NCBI RefSeq assembly: GCF_035762905.1
Contig: NZ_DASUCC010000051.1
Location: forward strand, 1 to 64,000
DNA length: 64,000 bases
Direction: 5' to 3'
From: DASYTH01 sp035762905
Lineage (GTDB): Bacteria; Actinomycetota; Actinomycetes; Mycobacteriales; Pseudonocardiaceae
The translations under genes were made by a program, and so were the position numbers. Under the pieces are notes generated by a model that was given only the letters and a program-made list of their open reading frames with translations, did no database searches and had not been told where the DNA came from. Shown one piece after another: positions 9,036-17,710 of the stretch. The stretch's first letter is position 1, and the number at the start of each line of letters is the position of its first letter.

Positions 9036-9713
9036 ATGCCCGGTCGAGTTCACCGTGAAGCCGCGGGCAGGCGACGGCGGCTGGACACCCCTCGTCCGGA
9101 CGGCACCGTGGTCCGGGTGCTGGTCGCCGACGAGAATGAGCTGACCCGGACGGCGATCGCGGCGCGACTGGACATCGAGGACGATCTCGAGGTGGTGGCC
9201 CAGGTCGCCGACGGCCGGGCCGCGGTGGACGCGGCGCTGGCCTGGCATCCCGACGTCGCGGTGGTCGACCTCGCGCTGCCCGAGCTGGACGGTCTCGCGT
9301 TCACCGCCGAGCTGGCGAGGTTGCTGCCGGCCTGCGGGGTCGTGATCGTGACCGAGCACGGCGGACCGGGCTACCTCAAGCGCGCGCTGGCCGCCGGTGT
9401 CAAGGGATTCCTCCCGAAGGTCGGGCCAGGTGCGAAGCTGGTCGACGTGATCCGGCGGGTGCGCGACGGGGGCCGCTACGTCGACCCGGTCATGGCCGCG
9501 GACGCCCTCACCGCGCCGGACTGCCCGCTCACCCCGCGACAGCTCGAAGTGCTGCGCCTGGCCGAGTACGACACCCCGGTCGCCGTCATCGCCCAGCGCA
9601 CCAACCTGTCCATCGGTACGGTCCGCAACTACCTCGCCGCGGCCGTGCGCAAGCTCGGTGCCGCCAACCGGGCGGACGCGTGCCGCATCGCCAGGGCGAA
9701 CGGTTGGCTCTGA
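9036..9713 (+). CDS. NarL/DesR-type response regulator, cluster-situated
   Basis: The product is 225 residues: a 26-residue basic N-terminal extension, a receiver domain and a LuxR-type helix-turn-helix. The receiver keeps the acidic pair (VADENE), the phospho-acceptor Asp in VAVVDLALPELDG and the conserved Lys in GFLPK, so phosphorylation is plausible. The DNA-binding part (LTPRQLEVLRL, then IGTVRNYLAAAVRKL) is canonical and ends in GWL. The start is chosen because GGGAGGAG sits 5 nt upstream of ATG 9036; otherwise a GTG near 9108 would give a standard N-terminus. It is closely similar in the HTH and C-terminal end to the regulator at 22618. No kinase is adjacent; the likely partners are the DesK-like kinases at 15225 and 23242. 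Confidence 0.88.
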   Translation: MPGRVHREAAGRRRRLDTPRPDGTVVRVLVADENELTRTAIAARLDIEDDLEVVAQVADGRAAVDAALAWHPDVAVVDLALPELDGLAFTAELARLLPACGVVIVTEHGGPGYLKRALAAGVKGFLPKVGPGAKLVDVIRRVRDGGRYVDPVMAADALTAPDCPLTPRQLEVLRLAEYDTPVAVIAQRTNLSIGTVRNYLAAAVRKLGAANRADACRIARANGWL

Positions 9714-9812
9714 CCCGCAGGCGCAGTACCTCACCAGCGGAGCGGCACCGCCACCACGGCGGTCCGGCCGACGGCGGTCAGCCGCGGGGCGACCAGCCGC
9801 GGCAACGCGGCA

Positions 9813-10502
9813 TCAACCGGCAGCTCCCGCACCGCGCGCCGGCTTCCGGTTCCGTGCGATCCCCACCAGCATGATGCCGACCTGGCACCCGGCGAAGCCG
9901 GCGATCGCGAGCAGGACCGTCCAGTCCGGCTCGCCCGGCTGGGCCCGAACGATCAGCACCATCGGCAGCCAGAACCGGATCAGGAACAGCGCCGGGATCT
10001 GCCACCCGCCCGCACCCCGCAGGCGCAGCGGCCCGGTGGCGTACCGCGTGCCCAGGTACAGCGTGACGGCGACCAACGCCAGGATGTCCCAGTGCCCGGT
10101 GCCCGCCGCGAGGCAGCCGGCCAGCCCGGCCAGCACCACACCGGTGGCCCCGATCTGCCGGCGCACGGCGCGCGGGCCGAGCTCGTACACCGCGTCGGAC
10201 AGTGGGCTCGCGTCGATGTCCCGGCCGGCAAGGGCGTTGGCCATGCTGACGACGTGCATACAGCACAGGGCCGCGAGAACGGCGACCACACCGGCGGTGG
10301 CGCTCCACGGCTCGCTGCCCGACCGCACGGACAGCAGCGCCGCGACCGCGCAACCGGCCAGTTCGACCGGAAGGTACTCGATGCGCCGGATCCGGATCGA
10401 GTACGCCAGCCGCTCGCGCGGCGTTGGCCGCGGGCCGATCGGACCGGGCACGTCGGGGTGCACCACGCGGCGGATCCGAACCCGGTGCTCGCTCGTCGTC
10501 AT
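9813..10502 (-). CDS. UbiA-like prenyltransferase-family membrane protein, degenerate motifs
   Basis: The product is 229 residues with about six hydrophobic segments. The stretch YATGPLRLRGAGGWQ resembles the YSxPPLRLKxRGGW region of UbiA prenyltransferases. The first Asp-rich motif (normally NDxxDxxxD) appears as NALAGRDIDA, so only part of the metal-diphosphate site is kept. The second Asp-rich motif is not apparent, and the protein is about 60 residues shorter than typical UbiA enzymes. It starts 15 nt after the SARP gene with GAGGGTGATC upstream, so the two are probably co-transcribed. It may be an atypical or inactive prenyltransferase. The family assignment is moderately supported, the activity is not. 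Confidence 0.65.
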   Translation of the reverse strand: MTTSEHRVRIRRVVHPDVPGPIGPRPTPRERLAYSIRIRRIEYLPVELAGCAVAALLSVRSGSEPWSATAGVVAVLAALCCMHVVSMANALAGRDIDASPLSDAVYELGPRAVRRQIGATGVVLAGLAGCLAAGTGHWDILALVAVTLYLGTRYATGPLRLRGAGGWQIPALFLIRFWLPMVLIVRAQPGEPDWTVLLAIAGFAGCQVGIMLVGIARNRKPARGAGAAG

Positions 10503-10517
10503 GTGATCACCCTCATT

Positions 10518-11513
10518 TCAGGCCGCGCGGCCGTGCACCGCCGTGCCGAGCCGATCGAGCAGCATCTCCGAGGTGAGCCCGCGGTTGTCCAGCAGCACGT
10601 CGTTGCGCAACAGCGCCAGGTGCAGCGACTGGATCCGCGCCGATGGCTCCATTCCGAGCTCCTGCAACATCTGCCTGCGGAAGCGGCGGAACACGTCGAG
10701 GGCCGCCGAGGTCCGGCCGGACCGGTACAGCGCGGCCATGAACATCGCGTGGGCGGGCTCGTGCAGCGGATGCTCGACCACGACCGAGGCCAGCTCGCTG
10801 ATCATCTCCCGGTGCAGGCCGAGGCACAGGTCGGCCTCGATCCGCATCATCTGCGCGTAGAACCTGCGCTCCTCCAACCGGGCCGAGTGGGCCCGCAGCT
10901 GCATGCCCCACTGCAGCTCGGGGCTGACCGGGCCGCGCCACAGGGCGAGCGACCGGCGCAGGTTGTGCGCGGCCTTGTCGTACTCACCCGCGCGTAACTC
11001 GGCGCTGCCGGCGATGACCAGCCGCTCGAACTCCTCGATGTCCAACTGGCCGTCCGCCACCAGCAGGGTGTATCCCCCGGAGTGGGTCAGCAGCAGCTCG
11101 TTGTTCACGTACTCCGTGGTGACCCCCAGGACGTCGCGAAACAGCTTGCGCAGCTTGAAAACGTAGGTCTGCACGGTCGCGTGCGAGGTGCGCGGCGGCT
11201 CGTTCTCCCAGAGCTCTCGGACCAGCGCCGAGGCCGCGACCGATCTGTTCGCGTTGAACAGCAGGGTCGCGATCATCGCGCGCAACTTCGGCGCGCTCGG
11301 CGCGAACTCGACGTTGCCGTACCGCACGGCCAATGGGCCCAGCAGCTCGAAGCGCAGGCCGGGCGTCGACTCCTGGCGCTTGGGCTGACTCCGCGGCCGG
11401 GTCGGCTCCGGCGTGGCCGGCGGGGTCAACAGGGCATCCTCGATGAGCAACGCGAGGAGGTTGCGCTTCTCCTCCGGCGACATCAAGCCCAGCTCGCTCA
11501 ATTGCAGAGTCAT
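10518..11513 (-). CDS. SARP-family transcriptional activator
   Basis: The product is 331 residues. A winged-helix DNA-binding domain occupies roughly residues 52-140 (FELLGPLAVRYG, then PKLRAMIATLLFNANRSV, then TVQTYVFKLRKL). A bacterial transcriptional activation (BTAD) domain follows to about 305 (DIEEFERLVIAGSAELRAGEYDKA and so on). SARPs bind direct repeats near the -35 of antibiotic genes and switch clusters on. There is an unusual N-terminal extension of about 50 residues (MTLQLSELGLMSPEEKRNLL) that looks helical and resembles short linker helices seen at PKS/NRPS module ends. ATG 11513 follows GAGG. Its place between the PKS and oxidase genes makes it the likely pathway activator. Confidence 0.92.
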   Translation of the reverse strand: MTLQLSELGLMSPEEKRNLLALLIEDALLTPPATPEPTRPRSQPKRQESTPGLRFELLGPLAVRYGNVEFAPSAPKLRAMIATLLFNANRSVAASALVRELWENEPPRTSHATVQTYVFKLRKLFRDVLGVTTEYVNNELLLTHSGGYTLLVADGQLDIEEFERLVIAGSAELRAGEYDKAAHNLRRSLALWRGPVSPELQWGMQLRAHSARLEERRFYAQMMRIEADLCLGLHREMISELASVVVEHPLHEPAHAMFMAALYRSGRTSAALDVFRRFRRQMLQELGMEPSARIQSLHLALLRNDVLLDNRGLTSEMLLDRLGTAVHGRAA

Positions 11514-11641
11514 TGTAGGGCCTCGCTATCACGCCAATCACGATACGTCTGGTCTATGCACTCCTACCACGCTATTCCCTGGGCCGTCCGCCGAACAGTG
11601 AGAACGTCACGAAGACCAATGAGGATTCTTGGCCGGGCCGG

Positions 11642-12907
11642 TCATTTCCGAACCCTGGCCGGCAATCCGTAGGAGGCCCGGCAGAACGAGGATCTGCGCC
11701 ACGGAATCTGCTCCCGTGGCACGGTGATCTCGATGTCCGGGAATCGTTGGAAAAGTGCCTGGAGGGCGATCTGGACCTCCACGGTGGCCAGCCGGTGGCC
11801 CGGGCAGTGGTGCGGCCCGTAACCGAAGGCGATGTGGAGATCGTTGCCCGGCCGTTCCAGGTCGAACACCTGGGCGTCGGCGAACATCGCCCGGTCCCGG
11901 TTGGCCGCGCTGATGCTCAGCAGCACCGTGTCGCCCGCGGCGATCGGCTGCCCGCCGATGGCCAGGTCCTCTGTCGCGAACCGGCGAAAGCCGCGCAACA
12001 CCGAACTGTTGCGGCGCAACAGTTCCTCGACGGCCGCCGGGAACAGGTCGGGGTCGGCGCGCAGCCGGACGAGCTGCTCCGGATGCTCGAGCAGGTCGAG
12101 CGTGGAGGAGACCAGCATGCCGGCGGTGGTGTCGTAGCCGCCGAGATACAGGATCAGCACCATGCCCATGATGTCGGTGACCGGAAGCAGGTCGCCCCGT
12201 TCGTCGGTCGCGGTCGCCCAGTGCGAGATCAGGTCCTCGGTCGGGTCGGTCCGGCGGTCCTGGACCAACTCGATGATGATCTGACCGAGCTCGCCGAGGG
12301 CCGTCGCCGCGGCGGCACCGAACGGATCGGTGTCGACCGGACCGTCGAAGCGGCCTTCGGCCAGCGCGAACTCGGCGTTGGTCACGGCAAGTACCCGGTC
12401 GAGGTGCTCGGCCGGCAGACCGAGGATCCCGCTGATCACCGAGATCGGCAGCGGCGCGAAGTACGACGGCATCAGGTCGACCACACCGGCGTTCGCGGCG
12501 GCCGCCCGCTCGACCCCGTCGAGCAGTTCGGCCGTGATCTCGTGGATCTTCGGCTGGATCTGCTCGATGCGGCGCGGCGTGAAGGCGAAGTTGATCAGAC
12601 GTCGGGTCGCCGTGTGCTCCGGCGGATCCTCCGTGATCAGCCTGGTGTAGTCCTGCCCTTCCGGGTAGGTGGTACAGGTGTAGTCCGGGCCGGCGTACTT
12701 GCGGTTGCGGGCCAGGCGCTGATCCCTGAGCCCGGCGCGCACCTCCTCGTACCCGGTGACCAGCCACACCGGGATCTGGTCCGGCAGGCACATCCGGTGG
12801 ATCGGACCCTGCTCCGCCAGCCGGGTGTGCAACGGGTGCGGATCGTGCCAGTAGTCCTCGTCAATCGGCATCGGATTCGAGTGCACAGGGCAGGTACCTG
12901 TCATCAT
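11642..12907 (-). CDS. Cytochrome P450
   Basis: The product is about 421 residues, the normal size for soluble bacterial P450s. The heme-binding loop is FGYGPHHCPGHRLA with the axial Cys thiolate. The I-helix carries LGGYDTTAG, where the usual acid-alcohol pair is Asp-Thr. A K-helix-like EELLRR follows. It would hydroxylate or otherwise oxidise a substrate using an external ferredoxin; none is encoded nearby. Two in-frame ATG codons (12907, 12904) lie just behind GGAGAGG; the first is annotated. It sits in the metabolite locus between the SARP and the copper-type secreted protein, so tailoring of the cluster product is the obvious role. Confidence 0.93.
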   Translation of the reverse strand: MMTGTCPVHSNPMPIDEDYWHDPHPLHTRLAEQGPIHRMCLPDQIPVWLVTGYEEVRAGLRDQRLARNRKYAGPDYTCTTYPEGQDYTRLITEDPPEHTATRRLINFAFTPRRIEQIQPKIHEITAELLDGVERAAAANAGVVDLMPSYFAPLPISVISGILGLPAEHLDRVLAVTNAEFALAEGRFDGPVDTDPFGAAAATALGELGQIIIELVQDRRTDPTEDLISHWATATDERGDLLPVTDIMGMVLILYLGGYDTTAGMLVSSTLDLLEHPEQLVRLRADPDLFPAAVEELLRRNSSVLRGFRRFATEDLAIGGQPIAAGDTVLLSISAANRDRAMFADAQVFDLERPGNDLHIAFGYGPHHCPGHRLATVEVQIALQALFQRFPDIEITVPREQIPWRRSSFCRASYGLPARVRK

Positions 12908-13168
12908 CGCCTCTCCGTTTGACACGCCGGTGCGCCATTTCCAGAAAGCCTCCGCAAGGAGTGTGGCACGCGATTTCTGGTATGCCCAGGCGGTCGGGTA
13001 ATGACCGGGTAAGTGCCCGGTCAGTCCGCGCAGGCGGAACTTCCTTTTATTGCCCGGATCGGTTACACATGGTTTCGGCACCAAATGTGAGGGGGCACGC
13101 ACGGACCGTTCTCGAAACCCTGCTCCCTCCGGTCGCCAGCCCTTGTCGTCCACCTGGGACGGTTTGCG

Positions 13169-14155
13169 ATGAAGACATCGATCAAGCTCGGAGCCGGCGC
13201 GCTCGCCGTCGTCGTGCTCGGCGGCGGTTACCTGGCCGGCCAGGTGCTCGGCGCCGACCCGGCCGGACCGGTCGCCGCCGCGGCATCGGGGAACTCCGCC
13301 CCGGCGGAGTTCCCCGGCGGCCTACTGATCTCGCAGGACGGCCTGACCCTACGGGTACTTGCGGACATCCTGCCGGCCGGCACCCAGCACACGTTCGCCT
13401 TCCAGATCCTGGAACCGGACGGCACGCCGCTGCTGCGGTTCAACCCGCGGCACGGCAAGCTGCTGCACCTGATCCTCGCGCGCCGCGACCTGTCGCGGTT
13501 CCAGCACGTGCATCCCACGTTGGGCGCGGACGGCACCTGGCGGGTACCGCTGACCCTCCCGGCGGCCGGCGAGTACCGGATCTTCGCCGACTTCGTCGCG
13601 GGCTGGAACAGCCAGCCGACCACGCTCGGCGCCGACATCTCCGTACCCGGGGACTACCGACCGGTCCCGCTGCCACCGGCGTCGGGTACCGCGGCCGTGG
13701 ACGACTACACCGTGGACCTCGCCGGCACCGCGGTTCCCGGCCGGAGCAGCCGGCTCACCCTGCGGGTGATGAAGAACGGAAAGCCGGTCACCGATCTCGA
13801 GCCCTACCTCGCCGCCTACGGGCACCTGGTCGCCCTGCGCGACGGCGATCTGGCCTACCTGCACGTCCATCCCGCCGACGCACCGCACCCGGCCGGTCCG
13901 GACATCGGGTTCTCGGTGACCGTGCCCACCGCGGGCGGGTATCGCCTGTACCTCGACTTCCAGCACCAGGGCGTGGTCCGCACCGCCGAGTTCACCATCG
14001 AGGTCAACGGCCCGAACCCACCCCCGAACGGCCTGACCCCCGAGCAGTTCGACACGGCAAGGGCCCGCGGCCTGTCCGGCGGCGACGGTTCCGAAGCTGG
14101 TGATGCCGGCAGTGCGGAAGAGCATTCACCCGGCCAACACCACCACGGCGGCTGA
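13169..14155 (+). CDS. Secreted or membrane-anchored protein of a copper-associated family with His-rich tail
   Basis: The product is 328 residues. It has a hydrophobic N-terminal signal or anchor (IKLGAGALAVVVLGGGYLAG), then two similar beta-rich halves: LHLILARRDLSRFQHVHP at about 100 and LVALRDGDLAYLHVHP at about 225, each followed by a segment ending in YRxxxDF. The C-terminus is HSPGQHHHGG, a potential metal ligand set. From memory, proteins with this duplicated FQHVHP/YLHVHP layout sit beside copper-efflux ATPases in actinomycetes. That context is absent here. Next to isonitrile-type genes, extracytoplasmic copper handling is a reasonable but unproven role. It faces the ScoE-like oxidase tail to tail. 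Confidence 0.7.
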   Translation: MKTSIKLGAGALAVVVLGGGYLAGQVLGADPAGPVAAAASGNSAPAEFPGGLLISQDGLTLRVLADILPAGTQHTFAFQILEPDGTPLLRFNPRHGKLLHLILARRDLSRFQHVHPTLGADGTWRVPLTLPAAGEYRIFADFVAGWNSQPTTLGADISVPGDYRPVPLPPASGTAAVDDYTVDLAGTAVPGRSSRLTLRVMKNGKPVTDLEPYLAAYGHLVALRDGDLAYLHVHPADAPHPAGPDIGFSVTVPTAGGYRLYLDFQHQGVVRTAEFTIEVNGPNPPPNGLTPEQFDTARARGLSGGDGSEAGDAGSAEEHSPGQHHHGG

Positions 14156-14176
14156 GGCCCGACCCGGGCAACGAAC

Positions 14177-14207
14177 GGCGGGACCGCGCCCGCCGCGCGG
14201 CCCCGCC
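14177..14207. terminator. Bidirectional hairpin between convergent genes
   Basis: GGCGGGACCGCG pairs with CGCGGCCCCGCC (one mismatch) across a short loop. It sits in the 67-base gap between two convergent stop codons, so it could end transcription in both directions. Confidence 0.5.
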
Positions 14208-14222
14208 GGTGGTGACGAGCCG

Positions 14223-15083
14223 TCAGTGTGCGTCGTCGTAGACGGTGACCCGGTAGGACACGGCCGGTTCGGGTGTCGTGGTGTGCAGGGCCCGGTGGAC
14301 CATGCTGCGGTTGTCCCACACCAGCATGTCGCCCTTCTCGAAGGACTGCAGGTGGATGTTCTCGTGCTGGAAGGTCTGGTCGAGCTGACCGGTGGCCTCG
14401 AGCAGGGCGCGCAGCAGTTCCGGCCGGGGGAAGCCGTCGACGTCCTGAATGGACACCGTGAATCCCTCGCTGATGTACAGCAGGGTCTCGCCGGTGACCG
14501 GATGCGTCACGGTCGTGGGGCTGGTCACCGGTGGGGTCTTCGCGTCGACCTCGTCGATGATCTCCGAGATCGGCCGGTAGACGTCGGTCGGCCGGATCTT
14601 GAAGTATCGCCGGACGCTGTGCGTTGCCGTGGTCTCCTTGGCCGCCAGCTTGAGCTCCTCGCTCAGCGTCCGGTACGCGGTGGCCAGGTTGATGAAGTAC
14701 GTGCCGCGGTTCTTCGACGGCACCACCTGCGGGTAGATCAGCGTGAGGTCGTACGGCCGGGGCATGAACTGGTAGTCGGAGTGCCAGAACTTGCCGGTCT
14801 TCGGCACGCCGACCTGCTTTCCGTTCTCCTTCACGTTGGAGGAGACGAAGACCTCCCGGACCTCGGGGTGGTGGTAGACGGGCTCGTAGTACGGCTCGAC
14901 GGTTCCCATCCGTTGGCCCAGCGCGAGAAACTGCCGCGGGTTCAGCTCCTGGTGCTTCAGGACGGCGATCTTGTTGACATAGACGGCCTCCTTCAGGGTC
15001 TCGATGTCGTCGACGGACGCGGCGTTGGCGTCGAAACCTTCGACGACCACGCCTAACTTTCCTTCCTGCGGGGTAATCCTCAT
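14223..15083 (-). CDS. Isonitrile-forming Fe(II)/2-oxoglutarate oxidase (ScoE/Rv0097-like)
   Basis: The product is a 286-residue TauD-fold dioxygenase. The iron triad is His101 and Asp103 in FWHSDYQFMP plus His263 in NRSMVHRALH, with Arg278 (SYRVTVYD) for 2-oxoglutarate. Segments YYEPVYHH (65-72), VPKTGKFWH, RGTYFINLA and FKIRPTDVYRP (161-171) match, almost residue for residue, what I recall of M. tuberculosis Rv0097 and ScoE. The Lys in FKIRP corresponds to the one reported to hold the substrate carboxylate. ScoE converts an N-carboxymethyl beta-amino acid to the isonitrile by two oxidations with loss of CO2. ATG 15083 is preferred (GAAAGG 7 nt upstream); TTG 15107 is the longer option. The other family-typical genes (FcoT-like, ligase) are 6 kb away in the same locus. 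Confidence 0.88.
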   Translation of the reverse strand: MRITPQEGKLGVVVEGFDANAASVDDIETLKEAVYVNKIAVLKHQELNPRQFLALGQRMGTVEPYYEPVYHHPEVREVFVSSNVKENGKQVGVPKTGKFWHSDYQFMPRPYDLTLIYPQVVPSKNRGTYFINLATAYRTLSEELKLAAKETTATHSVRRYFKIRPTDVYRPISEIIDEVDAKTPPVTSPTTVTHPVTGETLLYISEGFTVSIQDVDGFPRPELLRALLEATGQLDQTFQHENIHLQSFEKGDMLVWDNRSMVHRALHTTTPEPAVSYRVTVYDDAH

Positions 15084-15224
15084 GGGTGTGCCTTTCAACT
15101 GAACCAAGTCGGTCTACCGCACAGGTTCTCATAATATTCGGACATCCGGGTGCGCCGTTACCGGCCGGAAACCCGCCGGTTGTCAAGCAATTCCCGACGC
15201 ATTACCGACGTGCTGCGACAATTG

Positions 15225-17588
15225 TCACGGGCGTCCGGCCGGGTCCGATGTGGCCGGTGCGACCGGAACCTGGGCGCGCAGCGCGAACCGGTCGCGGCCC
15301 TCGAACTCCGCGGTCAGCGTTCCGCCGAGCGCGGCGACCCGCTCGGACAGGTTGCGGATGCCGCTGCCCCGGTGATCGCGCTCCGACGGCTCGGTGACCC
15401 CGTCGTTGACCACGTGCAGGTCCACCTCGTCGCCCGCCCTGCGGATGGTGATCTCGCAGTGCTCACCCTTGCTGTGCCGCAACACGTTGGTGACCCCCTC
15501 GCGGAGCACGGTGGCCAGCACGGTGCCGGTGTCGGCGGGCAGGTCGCCGTATTCGAGGTCCATCCGCACGTCCATCCCGGCCGCGGTCAGCAGCGAACCG
15601 GCCGTCCGGCACTCCTCGTCGAGCGACAGCTCCGGGTGGCCGCTGGCCACCGACCGGACGTCGGCAAGGGCGTGCCGGCAGATCGCCAGCACATCGGTCA
15701 GCTCGGTCCGGGCCCTGGTCGGATCCGGCACGATGAACCGGTGCGCCAGCTCGCATTTCAGCGTGATCGCCGAAAGGCTCAGCCCGAGCAGGTCGTGCAG
15801 GTCCCGGGCGAACCGCAGGCGGGTCTGGGCCACCGCGACCTCGGCGAGGTCGAGCCGAACGGCGCGCAACTGGCGCACCGAGCGGGCCATCCAGGTCAGG
15901 CCGTAGACGATCAGTCCGTTGCTGACGGTGAGCGCGATGTTGAAGCCGATGTCCCGGGGAAGGATGGCACCGAACCCGACCTGGGCCCAGGCCACGGTGG
16001 CCACGACCGCGGCGAACACGGTCCACCCGGCGACCGGTCGCAGCACCAGCAACGCGCTGCCGGCCAGGAACCCGGGCAACCCGGTCCACGCCTCCTGGAA
16101 CTGCAGCATCGGCAGGTACACCAGCAGGCCCTGCAGGAGCAGCATCAGGTACGCCGCGGGCGGGTGCGGCCGGTTGCCCGGCCGGCTGAAGTAGCCCAGC
16201 TGCAGCCCGAGCGTCGCGAGCAGATACCCGGTGCCAAGGGCGATCTGACCGAACTCTCCGGTCACCGCCACCAGGCGCAGCACCGCCTGGAGGAAGAGTC
16301 CGAAGAAGACCGCCACGACGAGCCCACCGGCCAGTCTGGCCGCGACGGACGTGATGGACTCCCTGGACTCGGCGAAGTCCCCGGCGGGGCCGGCCACCGT
16401 GCCGCGCGGACGGTCCGGCGGCGACGGCGCGGTCATCGGGATGGCCACGTGCAACCGGAACCGACCGTCGGGATCGGCACCGGCGGTCAGCTCACCGGCC
16501 ATCTTCGACACCGTCGCCGAGAGGTCGTCGAACCCGGCCTTCGCCAGCGCCGAGGCGACCCCGTCATCGACGATGTCGAGCCGAACCGAGTCGCCCCGCT
16601 GGCGCAGGGTGATCTCGCAGCGCGAGACGTCGCGGTGCCGCAACACGTTGGCCACGCCCTCGCGCAGGACGGCGGACACCGTACTCCGCAGGTGCGCCGG
16701 CAGCTGGCGGTGATCGAGCTCGATCCGCAGTTCCACGTTGGACGCGGCGAGCATCGAGGCGAGGTTCCTGGTCTGCTGGTCCAGGGACACCTCCCGGTAC
16801 ACGCGGGCAATCGACCGGACATCGGCCAACGCCTGCCGGGCGAGCACCAGAATCTCCGCGAGCTCCTGCGTTGCCCGCTCCGGATTCTGGCGCACCAGCC
16901 GGAGCGCGAGCTCTCCCTTCGGCACGATCGCCGACAGCTTCAGCCCGAGCACGTTGTGCAGTTCCCGGGTGAACCGCAACCGCTGGTGCGCCACCGCGGT
17001 CTTGGCCAGCTCGTCGCGCGCCTCGTGCAGCGCGGTGACCAGCCGGGCCAACCGGGTCAGGCCGTAGACGAACAGGCCGGCCGTCGCGGCGTTCACCGCG
17101 ATGTAGACGACGCCGAGCGTCGAGTCGTCGATGGCGGCCTGTGCGACCGCCGCGCCCGCGACGATGGCGACGAACGCGGGCCAGGCGAGCGGCAACGGAA
17201 GCACCAGCAGCACACTGCCGGCGAGGAACGCGGGCTGGCTCACCCAGGACTGGCCGAACTGGGCCAGCGGCAGGTAGACCAGACCGGCCTGCGCCGCGAG
17301 CATGGCATACGCCGCGGGGGCGTGCAGGTTCGTACTGGACCGGCCGAAGTAGAACAGCTGCAGGCTCAACAGACCGGCCAGGTAGCCGGCCGCCAGCACG
17401 ACCTCGACAGCCGACTTGCCTGACTCCAGCACGAAAAGCAGTGCCACCACGGCGAAGCCGCCGAACACCACCGCGACGATCGACTTGGCCAGCGTGGGTG
17501 CGAGCAGCGCTTCCCGGTCGTCCGAGTCGCCGGCCGCGGAGCCGCCGGAGACCGAGGTCAGGTCCAGCCGTCCGCCGGCCAAGGACAT
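15225..17588 (-). CDS. Tandem DesK-type histidine kinase: two full sensor-kinase modules in one chain
   Basis: The product is 787 residues made of two homologous halves, each with about six membrane segments, a HisKA_3 dimerisation helix and an HATPase domain. Half one (1-385) has His211 in RFTRELHNVLG and the N-box EGVANVLRHR, but its G-box is lost (SALAKAGFDDLSATV instead of a GxGLxNL motif). Half two (411-787) has His598 in RFARDLHDLLG, N-box EGVTNVLRHSK and an intact GSGIRNLSERV. So one active and one probably ATP-defective kinase are fused. ATG 17588 is chosen because AAGGGGG sits 5 nt upstream. Each half resembles the single kinase at 23242. Likely outputs are the NarL-type regulators at 9036 and 22618. 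DesK proteins sense membrane state; the ligand here is unknown. Confidence 0.9.
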   Translation of the reverse strand: MSLAGGRLDLTSVSGGSAAGDSDDREALLAPTLAKSIVAVVFGGFAVVALLFVLESGKSAVEVVLAAGYLAGLLSLQLFYFGRSSTNLHAPAAYAMLAAQAGLVYLPLAQFGQSWVSQPAFLAGSVLLVLPLPLAWPAFVAIVAGAAVAQAAIDDSTLGVVYIAVNAATAGLFVYGLTRLARLVTALHEARDELAKTAVAHQRLRFTRELHNVLGLKLSAIVPKGELALRLVRQNPERATQELAEILVLARQALADVRSIARVYREVSLDQQTRNLASMLAASNVELRIELDHRQLPAHLRSTVSAVLREGVANVLRHRDVSRCEITLRQRGDSVRLDIVDDGVASALAKAGFDDLSATVSKMAGELTAGADPDGRFRLHVAIPMTAPSPPDRPRGTVAGPAGDFAESRESITSVAARLAGGLVVAVFFGLFLQAVLRLVAVTGEFGQIALGTGYLLATLGLQLGYFSRPGNRPHPPAAYLMLLLQGLLVYLPMLQFQEAWTGLPGFLAGSALLVLRPVAGWTVFAAVVATVAWAQVGFGAILPRDIGFNIALTVSNGLIVYGLTWMARSVRQLRAVRLDLAEVAVAQTRLRFARDLHDLLGLSLSAITLKCELAHRFIVPDPTRARTELTDVLAICRHALADVRSVASGHPELSLDEECRTAGSLLTAAGMDVRMDLEYGDLPADTGTVLATVLREGVTNVLRHSKGEHCEITIRRAGDEVDLHVVNDGVTEPSERDHRGSGIRNLSERVAALGGTLTAEFEGRDRFALRAQVPVAPATSDPAGRP

Positions 17589-17710
17589 GTTGGCCCCCTT
17601 GGGTTTCCCATCCCGCTGCGGGTCCGCACGCTTCGGGCGTGGGCCGACCGCCAAGTCCTGTCGGCTCAGCTGGGAATCATGCCACAGTCGGTGATCATGT
17701 GGGGTCACCG

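Noticed and set aside
9747..9763. ACCGCC/GGCGGT hairpin between the response regulator and UbiA-like genes
   Set aside because: The six-base stem is too short to separate from chance in this GC-rich DNA.
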